DNA of 64,000 nucleotides. Source: Candidatus Accumulibacter cognatus (GTDB lineage: Bacteria > Pseudomonadota > Gammaproteobacteria > Burkholderiales > Rhodocyclaceae). The stretch covers positions 739,553-803,552 of the forward strand of contig CP058708.1 of NCBI GenBank assembly GCA_013414765.1, written 5' to 3'. Shown here one piece after another: positions 53,579-64,000 of this stretch. The notes under the pieces are model-generated. The model had not been told where the DNA came from. It worked only from the letters and a program-made list of their open reading frames with translations, and did not search any database. Within the stretch, counting starts at the first letter, position 1. Each line of letters opens with the position of its first letter. Made by a program: the position numbers and the translations under genes.

Positions 53579-55066
53579 TCAAAGCGAGCGCAACAGTGCA
53601 AAAGCACAGAGCGACATCAGCACCTGCGGAAAGATCCCGAGCAGAGCAACCGCCAAGCCATTGGCCGACATCAGTATCTTGACATCGAGTGGCGCTACGA
53701 TCGGCATGGGGTTGGTCGGCTGATCAAAGTACATGATCTTGACGACGCGCAGATAGTAAAAGCAACCGATCAGCGAAAACATGATTGCGACGATGGCCAG
53801 CCACAGGTAGCCTGCGGCAACCACCGCCTGCAGTACTGAGAACTTGGCAAAGAAACCGACGAAGAACGGTACGCCCGCCATCGAGAACATCATCATCATC
53901 ATCATCCCGGCGAACCACGGGCTACGCTTGTTGAGTCCCTTGAAGTCGTCAATTTCATCCGATTCGAAACCGGCCCGCGCCAACAAAAGAATCATGCCGA
54001 AGGTCCCGGCACTGGTCAGCACATAGGTAATGACATAAAACATCGATGAACTGTAGGCATTGAGTGCGAAACGCGCGTCACCACCGACCACGCCGGTGAC
54101 CATTCCGAGCAGCATGAAACCCATGTGCGAAATAGCCGAATAGGCCAGCATCCGCTTCAGGTTGGTCTGCGCAATGGCGGCAATGTTACCAATGGCCATC
54201 GACAGTACCGAAAGCAAGATCAACATCGTCTGCCAATCCGCGGAAAGGACGATCAGCCCGTTGACCAGTAGGCGGATGACCATCGCAAACGCCGCCAATT
54301 TTGGTGCGGTAGCAATGAACAGGGTCACTGCCGTCGGTGCGCCATGGTAGACATCCGGAATCCACATGTGGAACGGCACCACCCCCAGCTTGAAAGCCAC
54401 CCCCGAGACCAGGAAGACGATGCCGAAAACTAGGATCGTCTGGTCAGCCTGCCCCATGAACAGGCGCTCGGCAACGGCGGTAATTTCCAGGGTACCAGTC
54501 GCGCCATAGATCATCGACATGCCGTACAGGAGGAGTCCAGAAGCCAGCGCGCCCAGGACAAAATACTTCATCGCGGCCTCGGTTGCCGGAACCGAATCAC
54601 GATTCATCGCCACCATTGCGTAAAGTGAGAGCGACAGCAATTCCAGACCAATATAGACAGTGACAAAATGGTTCGCTGAAATCATCACCATCATGCCCAG
54701 GGTGGCAAAAAGCGCCAGAGCATAATACTCGCCCTTGGCCATCTGCTCGCGCTCGAGGATATAGCCTCGGGAATAGAACAGAACCACCATCACCGTCAGA
54801 TAAAGAAGCAGCTTCAACAGGTCAGCCATCAGGTCAGCGACGTACATATTGCTGAAGGTGTAGCTGATCTCACCCGTACTCATCGAAAAGGTGATCACTG
54901 CCGCGACGACCAGGGTCAACTGGGTGGCGACGAAAGTTGCTGTGCGCTTCCTGTCCTTGGCCAGGAGATCGAACATGAGGATCAGGCAAGCCATCAGCAA
55001 GATGAAGATCTCCGCAGCTGCGATGCGAAGGTCCGGCGTCAGGAACTGCATTTCGGCAAGAGTCAT
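53579..55066 (-). CDS. nuoN: NADH-quinone oxidoreductase subunit N
   Basis: A 495-residue antiporter-like membrane subunit of complex I, about 14 helices. Conserved [20 protein letters not shown] and [17 protein letters not shown] are present. Last gene of the operon. The first ATG is used, although the SD is weak; an ATG at codon 6 is possible. Confidence 0.97.
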   Translation of the reverse strand: MTLAEMQFLTPDLRIAAAEIFILLMACLILMFDLLAKDRKRTATFVATQLTLVVAAVITFSMSTGEISYTFSNMYVADLMADLLKLLLYLTVMVVLFYSRGYILEREQMAKGEYYALALFATLGMMVMISANHFVTVYIGLELLSLSLYAMVAMNRDSVPATEAAMKYFVLGALASGLLLYGMSMIYGATGTLEITAVAERLFMGQADQTILVFGIVFLVSGVAFKLGVVPFHMWIPDVYHGAPTAVTLFIATAPKLAAFAMVIRLLVNGLIVLSADWQTMLILLSVLSMAIGNIAAIAQTNLKRMLAYSAISHMGFMLLGMVTGVVGGDARFALNAYSSSMFYVITYVLTSAGTFGMILLLARAGFESDEIDDFKGLNKRSPWFAGMMMMMMFSMAGVPFFVGFFAKFSVLQAVVAAGYLWLAIVAIMFSLIGCFYYLRVVKIMYFDQPTNPMPIVAPLDVKILMSANGLAVALLGIFPQVLMSLCAFALLRSL

Positions 55067-55078
55067 AGCGGCTACCAG

Positions 55079-56563
55079 TTATTGGATCTTGCTGAGGGCG
55101 ACGTGACGCAGCAGCTCATTGACCGAGCTGTGCATGACTTCAGTAAAGGGTTGCGGATAGAGACCCATGCCCAATGCGCCAACGGCGAAGAGGACAAAGA
55201 TCAGAAATTCTCGTGCATTGATATCGGCCAGTTCGGCCACATGGTGATTGGCCACTGCCCCAAACACCACTCGCTTGTACATCCACAGCGTATAGGCAGC
55301 ACCGACAATCATGGTCGAAGCGGCGGCAAAAGCTACCCAGAAATGGTGATCGACGGCTGCAAGAATGACCATGAACTCGCCAACAAAGCCCGAGGTGGCC
55401 GGCAGACCGGCATTGGCCATCGCAAAAAGCATGAAGAATGCGGAAAATTTGGGCATCATGTTGACCACACCGCCGTAATCCGCAATCTGCCGTGAATGCG
55501 CCCGATCGTACATGACTCCGATCGAGAAGAACATCGCGCCCGACACAAAACCGTGCGAGATCATCTGCACCAGCGCGCCTTCGACACCCATGGGGCTGAA
55601 GATGAAGAACCCAAGGGTCACAAAACCCATATGGGCAATCGAGGAATATGCGACGAGCTTCTTCATGTCCTCCTGTGCGAGGGCAACGAAGCCAATATAG
55701 ATGATGGCAATCAGCGACAGCGCAATCACCAGGCCTGCAAGGGTATGCGAAGCGTCCGGGGTAATCGGCAGCGAGAAACGAAGAAAGCCATATGCGCCAA
55801 GTTTAAGGGCGATCGCCGCCAGCACGATCGATCCCCCCGTCGGCGCCTCGACGTGCGCGTCGGGCAACCAGGTATGTACCGGCCACATCGGCACCTTGAC
55901 CGCAAACGCCACCAGGAAGGCCAGGAACAGCCAGTTCTGCGCAGTCATGCCGATCGGCAACTGGTGCCAGTCGAGAATCGAGAAGCTGCCTCCGGAGGAG
56001 ATGAACAGGTACAGCAGTGCGATCAGGAAGAGCAATGAACCGAAAAGGGTAAAGAGGAAGAACTTGAATGCCGCGTACACCCGTCTCGGGCCACCCCAGA
56101 TGCCAATGATCAGGTACAGTGGAATCAGTGACGCTTCAAAGAAGACATAGAACAGCAGGCCATCGAGTGCCGAAAAAATGCCGTTCAACAACCCCGACAT
56201 GATCAGGAAACCCGCGTTGTACTGCGCCACCTTGCTGTCGATGACCTGCCAGCCAGCAAGGACGACGGTCACCGTGATGAAGCTGTTGAGGATGACAAAA
56301 AGCATCGAGATGCCGTCAACACCCAAATGGTAGTTAACATTGAAACGAGGAATCCAGGTCTTCAGCTCGACAAACTGCATCGCCGGGGTGTGCATATCGA
56401 AACCGGTATACAGCGGAATCGTCACCAACAAGCCTGCAAGCGCCCCCATCAGCGAGAGCATCCGTGCCAGCGGTGCATTGCGATCGGAGCCCGTCGCCAG
56501 GACAACCAAACCGGCGAGAATCGGAACCCAGATGGCAAGAGAGAGAAGCGGCGTGCCTGACAT
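55079..56563 (-). CDS. nuoM: NADH-quinone oxidoreductase subunit M
   Basis: A 494-residue antiporter-like proton-pumping subunit of complex I. Key features: VDGISMLFVILNSF, KVPMWPVHTWLPDAHVEAPTGGSI region (seen as PMWPVHTWLPDAHVEAPT) and DMKKLVAYSSIAHMGFV with the channel lysine. It is 12 bp upstream of nuoN. Confidence 0.97.
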   Translation of the reverse strand: MSGTPLLSLAIWVPILAGLVVLATGSDRNAPLARMLSLMGALAGLLVTIPLYTGFDMHTPAMQFVELKTWIPRFNVNYHLGVDGISMLFVILNSFITVTVVLAGWQVIDSKVAQYNAGFLIMSGLLNGIFSALDGLLFYVFFEASLIPLYLIIGIWGGPRRVYAAFKFFLFTLFGSLLFLIALLYLFISSGGSFSILDWHQLPIGMTAQNWLFLAFLVAFAVKVPMWPVHTWLPDAHVEAPTGGSIVLAAIALKLGAYGFLRFSLPITPDASHTLAGLVIALSLIAIIYIGFVALAQEDMKKLVAYSSIAHMGFVTLGFFIFSPMGVEGALVQMISHGFVSGAMFFSIGVMYDRAHSRQIADYGGVVNMMPKFSAFFMLFAMANAGLPATSGFVGEFMVILAAVDHHFWVAFAAASTMIVGAAYTLWMYKRVVFGAVANHHVAELADINAREFLIFVLFAVGALGMGLYPQPFTEVMHSSVNELLRHVALSKIQ

Positions 56564-56586
56564 ATCGTTCCCAGTCTTTCTCTAGC

Positions 56587-58659
56587 TCAGGCGCGCGTGA
56601 CCCACAGGGTCATCAAGACGAACACGCCGATAATCATCGTAAAAGCGTAGTGGTAAATGTGACCCGTCTGGAACAGACGAACCAGGGTCGCAAACCAGCC
56701 CACGAGGTGTACAGAACCATTGACGATGATGCCGTCGATCAGGCCAGCGTCGCCACCCTTCCAGAGTCCTCGACCGAGCAGGCGTGCGCCACCGGCAAAG
56801 AACACGTCGTTGAACTTGTCAAAGTAATATTTGTTGTCAAGCAGGGTGTATAGAAATCCGCAGCGAGCCTTGATGGTTTCCGGAATGTCCGGCCGCTTCA
56901 AGTACAGGAACCAGGCCAGAGCCACACCGAGGAAGGCCAGCCAGAAGACCGCAGTGGTGACTGCATGTGTCGCCATGGCGAAAGCACCATGGAAGTGATG
57001 CGCCAGTTCCTCGACGACCGGATGCGCCTTGGCATCAATGAAGATCGCGCCCTTGAAGTAGTCGCCAAACAGCATCGGCTCGATCGCAATATAGCCGATG
57101 ATCACAGAGGGGATTGCCAGCATGACCAGGGGCAAGGTCACCACCCACGGCGTCTCGTGCGGCTTCTGACCTGGAGCCAGGCCATGGTGCTCGGCATGCG
57201 CGTCATCTGCCGGATGCGCGTGCTCGTCATGCGTCGCATGGTGTTCTGATTTGCCGTGCGCGGCATGATGGTCATGGGGTGCTGCCTTGCCGAAGCGCTC
57301 CTGGCCATGAAACACCAGGAAATACATCCGGAACGAGTAAAAAGCAGTGACGAACACGCCAGCCATCACGGCAACATAGGCAAAACCGGCGCCCGGAATG
57401 TGCGACAGGGCGACGGCTTCAATGATCGAATCCTTGGAATAGAAGCCAGCAAAGAAAGGGGTGCCGATCAGTGCCAGAGAACCGATCAGAGAGGTCATCC
57501 AGGTGATCGGCATATATTTGCGCAGCCCCCCCATGTTGCGGATGTCCTGATCATGGTGCATGCCGATGATCACCGAACCGGCGGCGAGGAATAACAGCGC
57601 CTTGAAGAACGCATGCGTCATCAGATGAAAGATCGCCACGGAATAAGCAGAGACGCCAAGCGCGACGGTCATGTAACCAAGCTGGGAAAGCGTCGAATAG
57701 GCCACGACGCGCTTGATGTCATTCTGGATGATACCGAGGAAACCCATGAACAGTGCCGTGATCGAACCGATGACGACGACGAAGGACAGCGCCGTATCGG
57801 AAAGCTCGAACAGGGGTGACATGCGAGCCACCATGAAGATGCCTGCAGTCACCATCGTCGCTGCATGGATCAGCGCAGAGATCGGTGTTGGACCTTCCAT
57901 TGAATCGGGTAGCCAGACATGCAGGGGAACCTGCGCCGACTTGCCCATCGCGCCGATGAACAACAGGATGCAGATCGCCGTCATCAACGCCACCCCCTGG
58001 CCTTCGCCAAACAGCGCGAGGTTGGTATGAGCGGCCAATTCCGGAGCCTTGGCGAAAACAGCGGCGTAATCGAGTGTACCGAAGTGAGCAAGCACCAGAC
58101 CGATGCCCAGGATGAAACCGAAGTCCCCGACGCGGTTGACCAGGAATGCTTTCAAGTTGGCGAAGATCGCCGTCGGCCGGGTATACCAGAAACCGATCAG
58201 CAAGTAGGAAACCAGGCCAACGGCCTCCCAGCCGAAAAAGAGCTGCATGAAGTTGTTGCTCATCACGAGCATCAGCATCGAGAACGTGAACAGGGCAATG
58301 TAGCTGAAGAAACGGTTGTATCCAGGATCGTCCTGCATGTAGCCGATGGTGTAGATATGCACCATCAGAGAAACGGAAGTGACTACCAGCATCATGGTGA
58401 CCGTCAGTTGATCGATCAGGAAACCCACCTCGAAATGATAGTCCCCTGACGACAGCCACTGGTACACCGGGCCGTTGTAGGTATTGCCGGCCATCACGTC
58501 CTTGAAGATCACGTACGACACGAGGCAGGCGATCGCCACCCCGCCAGTAGTCACGGTATGCGCCACCCAGCGCGGAATCACACGGCAGAACAGGCCAGCA
58601 ATGATGGCACCCACCAGCGGGGCCAGAGGAACCAGCAGGTAGAGCTTTTGCATTTCCAT
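56587..58659 (-). CDS. nuoL: NADH-quinone oxidoreductase subunit L, with a His-rich loop
   Basis: A 690-residue distal antiporter-like subunit of complex I with the long lateral C-terminal helix. Conserved motifs: FFGWEAVGLVSYLLIGFW, QVPLHVWLPDSMEGPTPISA, DIKRVVAYSTLSQLGYM. At about residues 456-493 is a hydrophilic loop with a dozen histidines (HDHHAAHGKSEHH and more), longer than in E. coli NuoL. It is otherwise normal. Two bases separate it from nuoK. Confidence 0.97.
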   Translation of the reverse strand: MEMQKLYLLVPLAPLVGAIIAGLFCRVIPRWVAHTVTTGGVAIACLVSYVIFKDVMAGNTYNGPVYQWLSSGDYHFEVGFLIDQLTVTMMLVVTSVSLMVHIYTIGYMQDDPGYNRFFSYIALFTFSMLMLVMSNNFMQLFFGWEAVGLVSYLLIGFWYTRPTAIFANLKAFLVNRVGDFGFILGIGLVLAHFGTLDYAAVFAKAPELAAHTNLALFGEGQGVALMTAICILLFIGAMGKSAQVPLHVWLPDSMEGPTPISALIHAATMVTAGIFMVARMSPLFELSDTALSFVVVIGSITALFMGFLGIIQNDIKRVVAYSTLSQLGYMTVALGVSAYSVAIFHLMTHAFFKALLFLAAGSVIIGMHHDQDIRNMGGLRKYMPITWMTSLIGSLALIGTPFFAGFYSKDSIIEAVALSHIPGAGFAYVAVMAGVFVTAFYSFRMYFLVFHGQERFGKAAPHDHHAAHGKSEHHATHDEHAHPADDAHAEHHGLAPGQKPHETPWVVTLPLVMLAIPSVIIGYIAIEPMLFGDYFKGAIFIDAKAHPVVEELAHHFHGAFAMATHAVTTAVFWLAFLGVALAWFLYLKRPDIPETIKARCGFLYTLLDNKYYFDKFNDVFFAGGARLLGRGLWKGGDAGLIDGIIVNGSVHLVGWFATLVRLFQTGHIYHYAFTMIIGVFVLMTLWVTRA

Positions 58660-58660
58660 G

Positions 58661-58966
58661 TCAACCCTTCAGGCTGCCCAGATCATCCACGTGGATGGTC
58701 TTGAGATTGCGGAACAGCACCACGAGAATCGCCAGCCCGATTGCCGACTCGGCTGCAGCAACGGTCAGGATGAAGAACACGAAGACCTGTCCGGCGAGAT
58801 CCTGCAAATAGTGGGAAAAGGCGATGAAATTCATGTTCACTGCCAGCAGCATCAACTCGATCGACATTAATATGATGATCAGATTTTTGCGGTTGAGAAA
58901 GATGCCGACGACGCTGATCGCGAACAGAATCGCGCCCAGGATCAAAAAATGGGACAGTGTAAGCAA
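58661..58966 (-). CDS. nuoK: NADH-quinone oxidoreductase subunit K
   Basis: A 101-residue, three-helix subunit. It carries the conserved membrane glutamates ([11 protein letters not shown] and [12 protein letters not shown]). TTG is chosen as start because it follows GGAGG and gives the standard [12 protein letters not shown] beginning; upstream codons are not conserved. Confidence 0.95.
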   Translation of the reverse strand: MLTLSHFLILGAILFAISVVGIFLNRKNLIIILMSIELMLLAVNMNFIAFSHYLQDLAGQVFVFFILTVAAAESAIGLAILVVLFRNLKTIHVDDLGSLKG

Positions 58967-59054
58967 AGTACCTCCCTGATTCCTTCTGCATGGGGTGGGA
59001 CATTTCACCACCCCCTCTTTTTCAGTCTTGTGGTGCTGCTGTCAAACCGCTTGC

Positions 59055-59657
59055 TCAGTCGCGCTTTTCCGCGGGCATCTGCAGCACGCGCACACGATCC
59101 CGGGCTTTCACGAAAACCTGCTGCGACGCATCGACCGACTTGTTCTTGCGCTTCTCGCGCTGTGTCAGTGCCACTGCGGCAACAATCCCGACGAGCAGAA
59201 TGACCGACGCCAGTTCGAAGGGATACATATATTCGGTGAACATCAACCGCCCGACAGCCTGGACGTTGCTGGCGTCAGAGGCCGCTTGTGGGACGCTGCT
59301 CTCGAATAGCCCCAGGTAATTCCCCCCAAGTACAAGGGCCATTTCAGTGACCATCAGCAAGGCAATGATCGCTCCCAGAGGCAGGTAACTCCAGAATCCT
59401 TCACGCAGGCGATCGAGATTGATGTCGAGCATCATGACCACAAACAGGAAGAGCACCATCACTGCGCCGACATAGACCAGCACCAAGGCGATCGCCAGAA
59501 ACTCAGCCTGCAACAGCATCCACACCCCGCTCGCGGAAAAGAACGCGAGCACCAGATAGAGCGCTGCATGCACCGGGTTGCGTGCGGTAATCACCCGTAA
59601 CCCGGCAAACACCAGGATCGCCGAAAGAAAGTAAAAAACGAAGGTCTTGAATTCCAT
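59055..59657 (-). CDS. nuoJ: NADH-quinone oxidoreductase subunit J
   Basis: A 200-residue, five-helix subunit of complex I. AILVFAGLRVITARNPVHAALYLVL and YVGAVMVLFLFVVMMLDI (with the pi-bulge helix) are conserved. A basic C-terminal tail (REKRKNKS) extends into the cytoplasm. It lies 12 bp after nuoI. Confidence 0.96.
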   Translation of the reverse strand: MEFKTFVFYFLSAILVFAGLRVITARNPVHAALYLVLAFFSASGVWMLLQAEFLAIALVLVYVGAVMVLFLFVVMMLDINLDRLREGFWSYLPLGAIIALLMVTEMALVLGGNYLGLFESSVPQAASDASNVQAVGRLMFTEYMYPFELASVILLVGIVAAVALTQREKRKNKSVDASQQVFVKARDRVRVLQMPAEKRD

Positions 59658-59669
59658 CGTATCGGCCTG

Positions 59670-60158
59670 TCAGCGGTATTTCGAGTCGAGTTCGCGGTCT
59701 TCAGCGATCTGCGCTTCGTAGCGGTCACCATTGGCCAGCAACATCGGCTTGGTGTAGTAGAGGTCGCCCCGTGTCTCCCCGTGGTACTCGAAAATCCGCG
59801 TTTCGACGATGGCATCGACCGGGCAGGCCTCTTCGCAGAAGCCACAGAAAATGCACTTCGTCAGGTCAATGTCGTAACGGGTAGTCCTCCGCGAACCATC
59901 CTCACGCTGATCCGACTCGATGGTAATGGCCATCGCCGGACAAACTGCCTCGCACAACTTGCAAGCAATACACCGCTCCTCACCATTTGGATAGCGTCGG
60001 AGCGCGTGCAGACCGCGAAAGCGGAAGCTCTGCGGTGTCTTTTCTTCCGGGTACTGCACGGTGATCTTGCGGGCAAACATGTAGCGCCCGGTCACCGACA
60101 AGCCCTTCAACAGCTCCTTGAGCAGGAGGCTGTTGAAAATTTCCTTCATCGAACCCAT
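59670..60158 (-). CDS. nuoI: NADH-quinone oxidoreductase subunit I
   Basis: A 162-residue ferredoxin-like subunit carrying clusters N6a and N6b: [12 protein letters not shown] and [12 protein letters not shown]. Standard length for betaproteobacteria. It lies between nuoH and nuoJ, 10 bp after nuoH. Confidence 0.97.
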   Translation of the reverse strand: MGSMKEIFNSLLLKELLKGLSVTGRYMFARKITVQYPEEKTPQSFRFRGLHALRRYPNGEERCIACKLCEAVCPAMAITIESDQREDGSRRTTRYDIDLTKCIFCGFCEEACPVDAIVETRIFEYHGETRGDLYYTKPMLLANGDRYEAQIAEDRELDSKYR

Positions 60159-60168
60159 GACTAGCCTC

Positions 60169-61221
60169 TCACTTCCAGATGTTCAAGGGCGACATCATCC
60201 AGGTGCCGACCACGACCAGCCATATCAGGCACAACGGGATGAACACTTTCCAGCCCAGACGCATGATCTGGTCGTAGCGATAACGGGGAAAGGTAGCACG
60301 AACCCAGAGGAAGACGAACAGCACCGCGGAGATCTTCAGGAATAGCCACAGAATGCCATCCGGCAGGAAGCCCACCGGCGACAGCCAGCCGCCGAGAAAC
60401 AGGATTGCCGTGAGCGTCGACACCAGGATCATGTTGGCATATTCGGCAAGGAAGAACACCGCAAAAGCCATTCCGGAATATTCAACGTGGAAGCCAACGA
60501 TCTCGGATTCGCCTTCCGCCAGATCGAATGGCGCACGGTTGGTTTCGGCGACGATCGAGGTTAGATAAACGACAAACATCGGCAGCAGCGGCAACCAGTT
60601 CCACGACAGGAATCCCAGCCCCCGATCAACGAAATAGCCTCGCCCCTGGCCGTTCACAATGTCGCCGAGGTTGAGACTGTTCGAAACCATCAACACCACC
60701 ACCAGAGCCAGCCCCATGGCAACTTCGTACGAAATCATCTGGGCTGCGGAGCGCATGCCCCCGAGAAAGGCATATTTCGAATTCGAAGACCATCCCGAAA
60801 GAATGATTCCATAGACGCCGATCGAGGTAATCGACATGATGTAGAGCAGGCTGGCGTTGACGTTCGCCAGGACCAGCGTGTCGTTGAACGGAACCACCGC
60901 CCAGGCAGCCAGCGCCGGCGCAAAGGCGAACATCGGCGCGAGCAGAAAGACACTCTTATCCGATCCAGTCGGAATGACGACCTCTTTCAACAACAGTTTC
61001 AGGCCATCGGCGATCGGCTGAATCAGCCCCCATGGACCGACACGGTTCGGGCCGATACGCACCTGCATCCAGCCGATCACCTTGCGTTCCCAGAAAGTCA
61101 GATAGGCAACGCAGAGCAGCAGTGGCGCAATGATCAGAACGATCTTGAGCAGGACCCAGACCAGCGGAAACACCGACCCGAAAATCCCTTGCAACAATCC
61201 CTGCAGCGCATCGATCATCAT
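60169..61221 (-). CDS. nuoH: NADH-quinone oxidoreductase subunit H
   Basis: A 350-residue, eight-helix subunit forming the quinone site. Conserved [34 protein letters not shown] and [19 protein letters not shown] are present. The start overlaps the nuoG stop by 4 nt (ATGA). Confidence 0.97.
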   Translation of the reverse strand: MMIDALQGLLQGIFGSVFPLVWVLLKIVLIIAPLLLCVAYLTFWERKVIGWMQVRIGPNRVGPWGLIQPIADGLKLLLKEVVIPTGSDKSVFLLAPMFAFAPALAAWAVVPFNDTLVLANVNASLLYIMSITSIGVYGIILSGWSSNSKYAFLGGMRSAAQMISYEVAMGLALVVVLMVSNSLNLGDIVNGQGRGYFVDRGLGFLSWNWLPLLPMFVVYLTSIVAETNRAPFDLAEGESEIVGFHVEYSGMAFAVFFLAEYANMILVSTLTAILFLGGWLSPVGFLPDGILWLFLKISAVLFVFLWVRATFPRYRYDQIMRLGWKVFIPLCLIWLVVVGTWMMSPLNIWK

Positions 61222-63545
61222 GCACGCTCCACGTTGATCGCACCGAACATTTCACCCAGCGCTGCTGTCGTCACATGCGCTGCCGCGACACGAACACAGC
61301 CCGCCGGTACTGTCTCGTCGGCCCTGGCGGTGAGAACAGCCTCGCCGTTCCCCTGCCGAAGGCGTACTGGAGCCCCGTCGGTGACAGCCAGCCTCGCTAG
61401 CGTTGCGGCATTCATGCGCGCTGTCGGAGCCACCGCATCACGCGTTTTCTGGAGTGCCGCAGCACGGCGAGCAAGTGGGTCGGCGAAATAGATCGGCACA
61501 TCGGCAATGCGTTGCAACTCGCCAGCCGTCACCATCAATGACAGAGGAACGCCGCTAACACGGTTGTCGAGGCCGGCAACAAAGGTGGTTCCCGCGGGAA
61601 CAATTTCGTCTCTTACCTGCTCGCTCGAGTTCTGGTCGAAACCAGCTAGCGCCAGCAGATTGCCCAACACACGCAGCACCTTCCAGCCGGGACGCGCATC
61701 GCCGAGAGGGCGAACGACCCCGGTGAAACTCTGGATACGACCTTCGGTGTTTACGAAGGACCCAGAAGTCTCGGTAAAAGGCGTGATCGGCAGCAGGACG
61801 TCGGCGTAGTCCTGTGCTGCACCGTCGCCGAATGGCGTCAACATGACGACTAACGCGGCTTCCTTGAGTGCGGCTACCGCCTGTTGCGGATCATAACAAT
61901 CGAGTTCTGGCTCAACACCAAACAGGATATAGGCCTTGCGCGGTTGAGCGAACATCTCGTAAGCGTTGAGCGCTGTCGGCAAAGCCTTCGCGACATATCC
62001 ACCCACACTGTTGGCCGCCTCTCCGATGAAGCCACAGGTAGCCCCTGTCAGCCGTGCGAGCTCGGCGGCCAGAACATGCAGTTGTGCCGCTTGTGGATGC
62101 TGCTCGGCGGCATTGCCGAGGAACACCGCCCGCTTCTCTCCATCGAGCAGACTCCTGGCAATCGCCTGGCAGGTTGCGCAAGGATCGATCGAATCCAGTC
62201 CGGCAGGTACGGCCTCGTTTTTCAACTGTGCGGCTGCCTTGACGATCGCAGCCAATGCAAGCGGCAGATTAGCGGGAGAAACGGTCAGCTGCGCATGCAG
62301 ATTGATCAGCGAATCGTCGCCACTGGACGAGAGCAAGCTGACCTTGCCCCCTTTCTTGGCCAACTGACGCAAGCGCTGGGCGAACAGCGGATGATCCTTG
62401 CGCAGAAAGCTGCCCACCACCAACGCGGCGTCGAGGCTCTTGATTTCGGAGAGCTTGAGTCCGAGCCAGGGGACACCTCCCAGTTTACCGTCGGCCAAAA
62501 AATCGCGACGCCGCGGGCGAAAGTCGACGTTGCCGGAACCGAGACCATGCGTCAGTTTCTGCAGCAGGTAGAGTTCTTCGAGCGTCGACTGCGGCGAAGC
62601 CAGCCCCGCCAGCGATGCCGCGCCGCTGTTGCTGACGACATCCTTGAGGGCATGCGAAACGTAATCGAGGGCGACATTCCAGTCGACTTCGCGAAGCGCA
62701 CCGTCGACACGAATCATTGGCCTGCCAAGTCTGGCCGGAGAATTCAGCGCTTCGTAGGAAAAACGTTCCTTGTCGGAAATCCAGCACTCGTTGACGTCTT
62801 CGTTGTCACGCGGCAGAACACGCATCACGACGTTGTTCTTGACCTGCACGGTCAGGTTGGCACCAATGCTGTCGTGCGGGCTGATCGAGCGGCGCCGGGA
62901 CAACTCCCAGCTCCGTGCCGAGTAGCGGAACGGCCGTGAGGTCAGAGCACCTACCGGGCACAGGTCGATCATGTTGCCGGAAAGCTCGGAATCGACCGAA
63001 CGACCGACAAAAGTAGTGATCTCCGAATGCATGTTGCGGTTGGCCATGCCGAGTTCCATCACGCCGGCAATTTCCTGCCCGAAGCGAACGCAGCGAGTGC
63101 AGTGGATGCAGCGTGCCATTTCCTGCATCGAGATCAGAGGACCGACATCCTTGTGGAAAACGACTCGCTTGTCTTCCTGAAAACGCGAGGCACTGCCGCC
63201 ATAACCCACCGCCAGGTCCTGAAGCTGGCACTCGCCACCCTGATCGCAGATCGGGCAATCGAGCGGGTGATTGATCAGCAGGAATTCCATCACGCCTTTC
63301 TGCGCCTTGACCGCCAGTTCGGAATGGGTAAACACTTTCATGCCGTTGGTCACCGGGGTCGCACAGGCAGGCAGGGGCTTCGGCGCCTTTTCGACCTGCA
63401 CCAGACACATCCGGCAGTTGGCCGCGATCGAGAGCTTCTTGTGATAACAGAAATGCGGGATATAAGCTCCCACTTGCTGTGCAGCATCCATGATGGTACT
63501 GCCATCGGGTACCTGTGCAACTTTGCCGTCGATTTCGATTTCCAT
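61218..63545 (-). CDS. nuoG: NADH-quinone oxidoreductase subunit G
   Basis: A 775-residue iron-sulfur subunit. The N-terminal [2Fe-2S] ferredoxin domain has [21 protein letters not shown], followed by [15 protein letters not shown], the [17 protein letters not shown] cluster site and a molybdopterin-oxidoreductase-like domain ([14 protein letters not shown]). The usual length for betaproteobacteria. It lies 11 bp after nuoF. Confidence 0.97.
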   Translation of the reverse strand: MEIEIDGKVAQVPDGSTIMDAAQQVGAYIPHFCYHKKLSIAANCRMCLVQVEKAPKPLPACATPVTNGMKVFTHSELAVKAQKGVMEFLLINHPLDCPICDQGGECQLQDLAVGYGGSASRFQEDKRVVFHKDVGPLISMQEMARCIHCTRCVRFGQEIAGVMELGMANRNMHSEITTFVGRSVDSELSGNMIDLCPVGALTSRPFRYSARSWELSRRRSISPHDSIGANLTVQVKNNVVMRVLPRDNEDVNECWISDKERFSYEALNSPARLGRPMIRVDGALREVDWNVALDYVSHALKDVVSNSGAASLAGLASPQSTLEELYLLQKLTHGLGSGNVDFRPRRRDFLADGKLGGVPWLGLKLSEIKSLDAALVVGSFLRKDHPLFAQRLRQLAKKGGKVSLLSSSGDDSLINLHAQLTVSPANLPLALAAIVKAAAQLKNEAVPAGLDSIDPCATCQAIARSLLDGEKRAVFLGNAAEQHPQAAQLHVLAAELARLTGATCGFIGEAANSVGGYVAKALPTALNAYEMFAQPRKAYILFGVEPELDCYDPQQAVAALKEAALVVMLTPFGDGAAQDYADVLLPITPFTETSGSFVNTEGRIQSFTGVVRPLGDARPGWKVLRVLGNLLALAGFDQNSSEQVRDEIVPAGTTFVAGLDNRVSGVPLSLMVTAGELQRIADVPIYFADPLARRAAALQKTRDAVAPTARMNAATLARLAVTDGAPVRLRQGNGEAVLTARADETVPAGCVRVAAAHVTTAALGEMFGAINVERA

Positions 63546-63556
63546 CGTCTCGTACC

Positions 63557-64000
63557 CTAAACCGTTGCCGTAAAGAAGCCACTGCCGGCACGCTGCACAT
63601 CAACGGGCACAAGGCACTTCTTGTGTTCAATGTGGTACGCGAACTCGTCGCGATAATGCTTGATGAAGCTCTGCACCGGCATCGAAGCGGCATCCCCAAG
63701 CGCGCAAATGGTGCGGCCCATGATGTTCGTGGTCACACTCTCGAGCAGATCGAGGTCGCCGGGGCGACCCTGGCCATTCTCGATGCGATGCACCACCTTG
63801 TAAAGCCAACTGGTTCCTTCACGGCATGGCGTGCACTGGCCGCAGGATTCTTCGTAATAGAAGAAAGACAGCCGCTCGAGTGCTTTCACCATGCAGGTCG
63901 TCTCGTCCATGATGATGACCGCGCCCGAACCCAGCATCGAACCTGCCTTGCTGATGCCATCGTAGTCCATGGTGGCATTCATCATCGTCGCCGCGGGAAC
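63557..64000 (-). CDS. nuoF: NADH-quinone oxidoreductase subunit F (N-terminus outside window)
   Basis: The last 147 codons of the NADH- and FMN-binding subunit. MDYDGISKAGSMLGSGAVII and the cluster N3 motif ESCGQCTPCREG are visible, then NIMGRTICALGDAASMPVQS. The N-terminal FMN/NADH site lies beyond 64000. Confidence 0.96.
   Translation of the reverse strand, partial: VPAATMMNATMDYDGISKAGSMLGSGAVIIMDETTCMVKALERLSFFYYEESCGQCTPCREGTSWLYKVVHRIENGQGRPGDLDLLESVTTNIMGRTICALGDAASMPVQSFIKHYRDEFAYHIEHKKCLVPVDVQRAGSGFFTATV

Overview
The window reads as a high-GC betaproteobacterial chromosome, most likely of the Rhodocyclales. 'Candidatus Accumulibacter' or a close relative is plausible but is an inference. 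The basis is a nuo operon with beta-proteobacterial layout and a NUDIX gene after nuoN, a PhaM-type polyhydroxyalkanoate granule protein, an actP acetate symporter with its DUF485 partner, a PEP-CTERM protein, and an Azoarcus-like group I intron in tRNA-Ile(CAU).

The left half (1-32 kb) is an accessory region. At 1-10.5 kb is a type I restriction-modification operon on the minus strand (hsdM, hsdS, a toxin-antitoxin-like cassette, hsdR). hsdM is cut by an ISKra4-type element and hsdS by an IS5/IS903-type element, each with a clean 9-bp target duplication, so no methylase or specificity subunit should be made. Between hsdS and hsdR lie four overlapping small genes: a stub of DarT, a zeta-toxin-like kinase, a 57-residue protein and a DarG C-terminal domain without its macrodomain. 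At 10.5-24.4 kb are eroded lambda-like tail genes (tail terminator, tail tube, G/GT-type chaperones with a probable -1 frameshift site, a broken tape measure, hub and tail fragments, a holin-like gene). Inserted among them are an SOS-boxed umuDC pair, a pseudopilin/PEP-CTERM hybrid and a 1272-residue WD40 protein. At 24.4-28.9 kb two inverted, near-identical IS1182-family copies flank a TRIC-channel gene and a DUF2789 gene. At 29.4-31.8 kb a compact three-gene minus-strand operon (TIGR04255 protein, HTH protein, unknown protein with an SHDCDL motif) is a candidate undescribed conflict system.

The right half is mostly core genome, starting at tRNA-Ile(CAU) with its 249-nt group I intron (32.4-32.7 kb). 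It holds a membrane methyltransferase, phaM, a minus-strand operon with an acyl-CoA ligase and a complete branched-chain-amino-acid-type ABC transporter (livG, H, M, substrate-binding protein, livF), and a CaiB/BaiF CoA-transferase. Next come the DUF485/actP pair and an alpha-carbonic anhydrase with an extra N-terminal domain. A PLP decarboxylase gene wrecked by a frameshift, an IS3-family insertion and a deletion follows. prfC, yceH and a NUDIX hydrolase lead to nuoN-M-L-K-J-I-H-G-F, which runs off the right edge.

Functionally, the right half covers respiration (complex I), acetate and acyl-CoA metabolism and PHA storage. The left half is a graveyard of defence, phage and IS elements with a few intact accessory cassettes.
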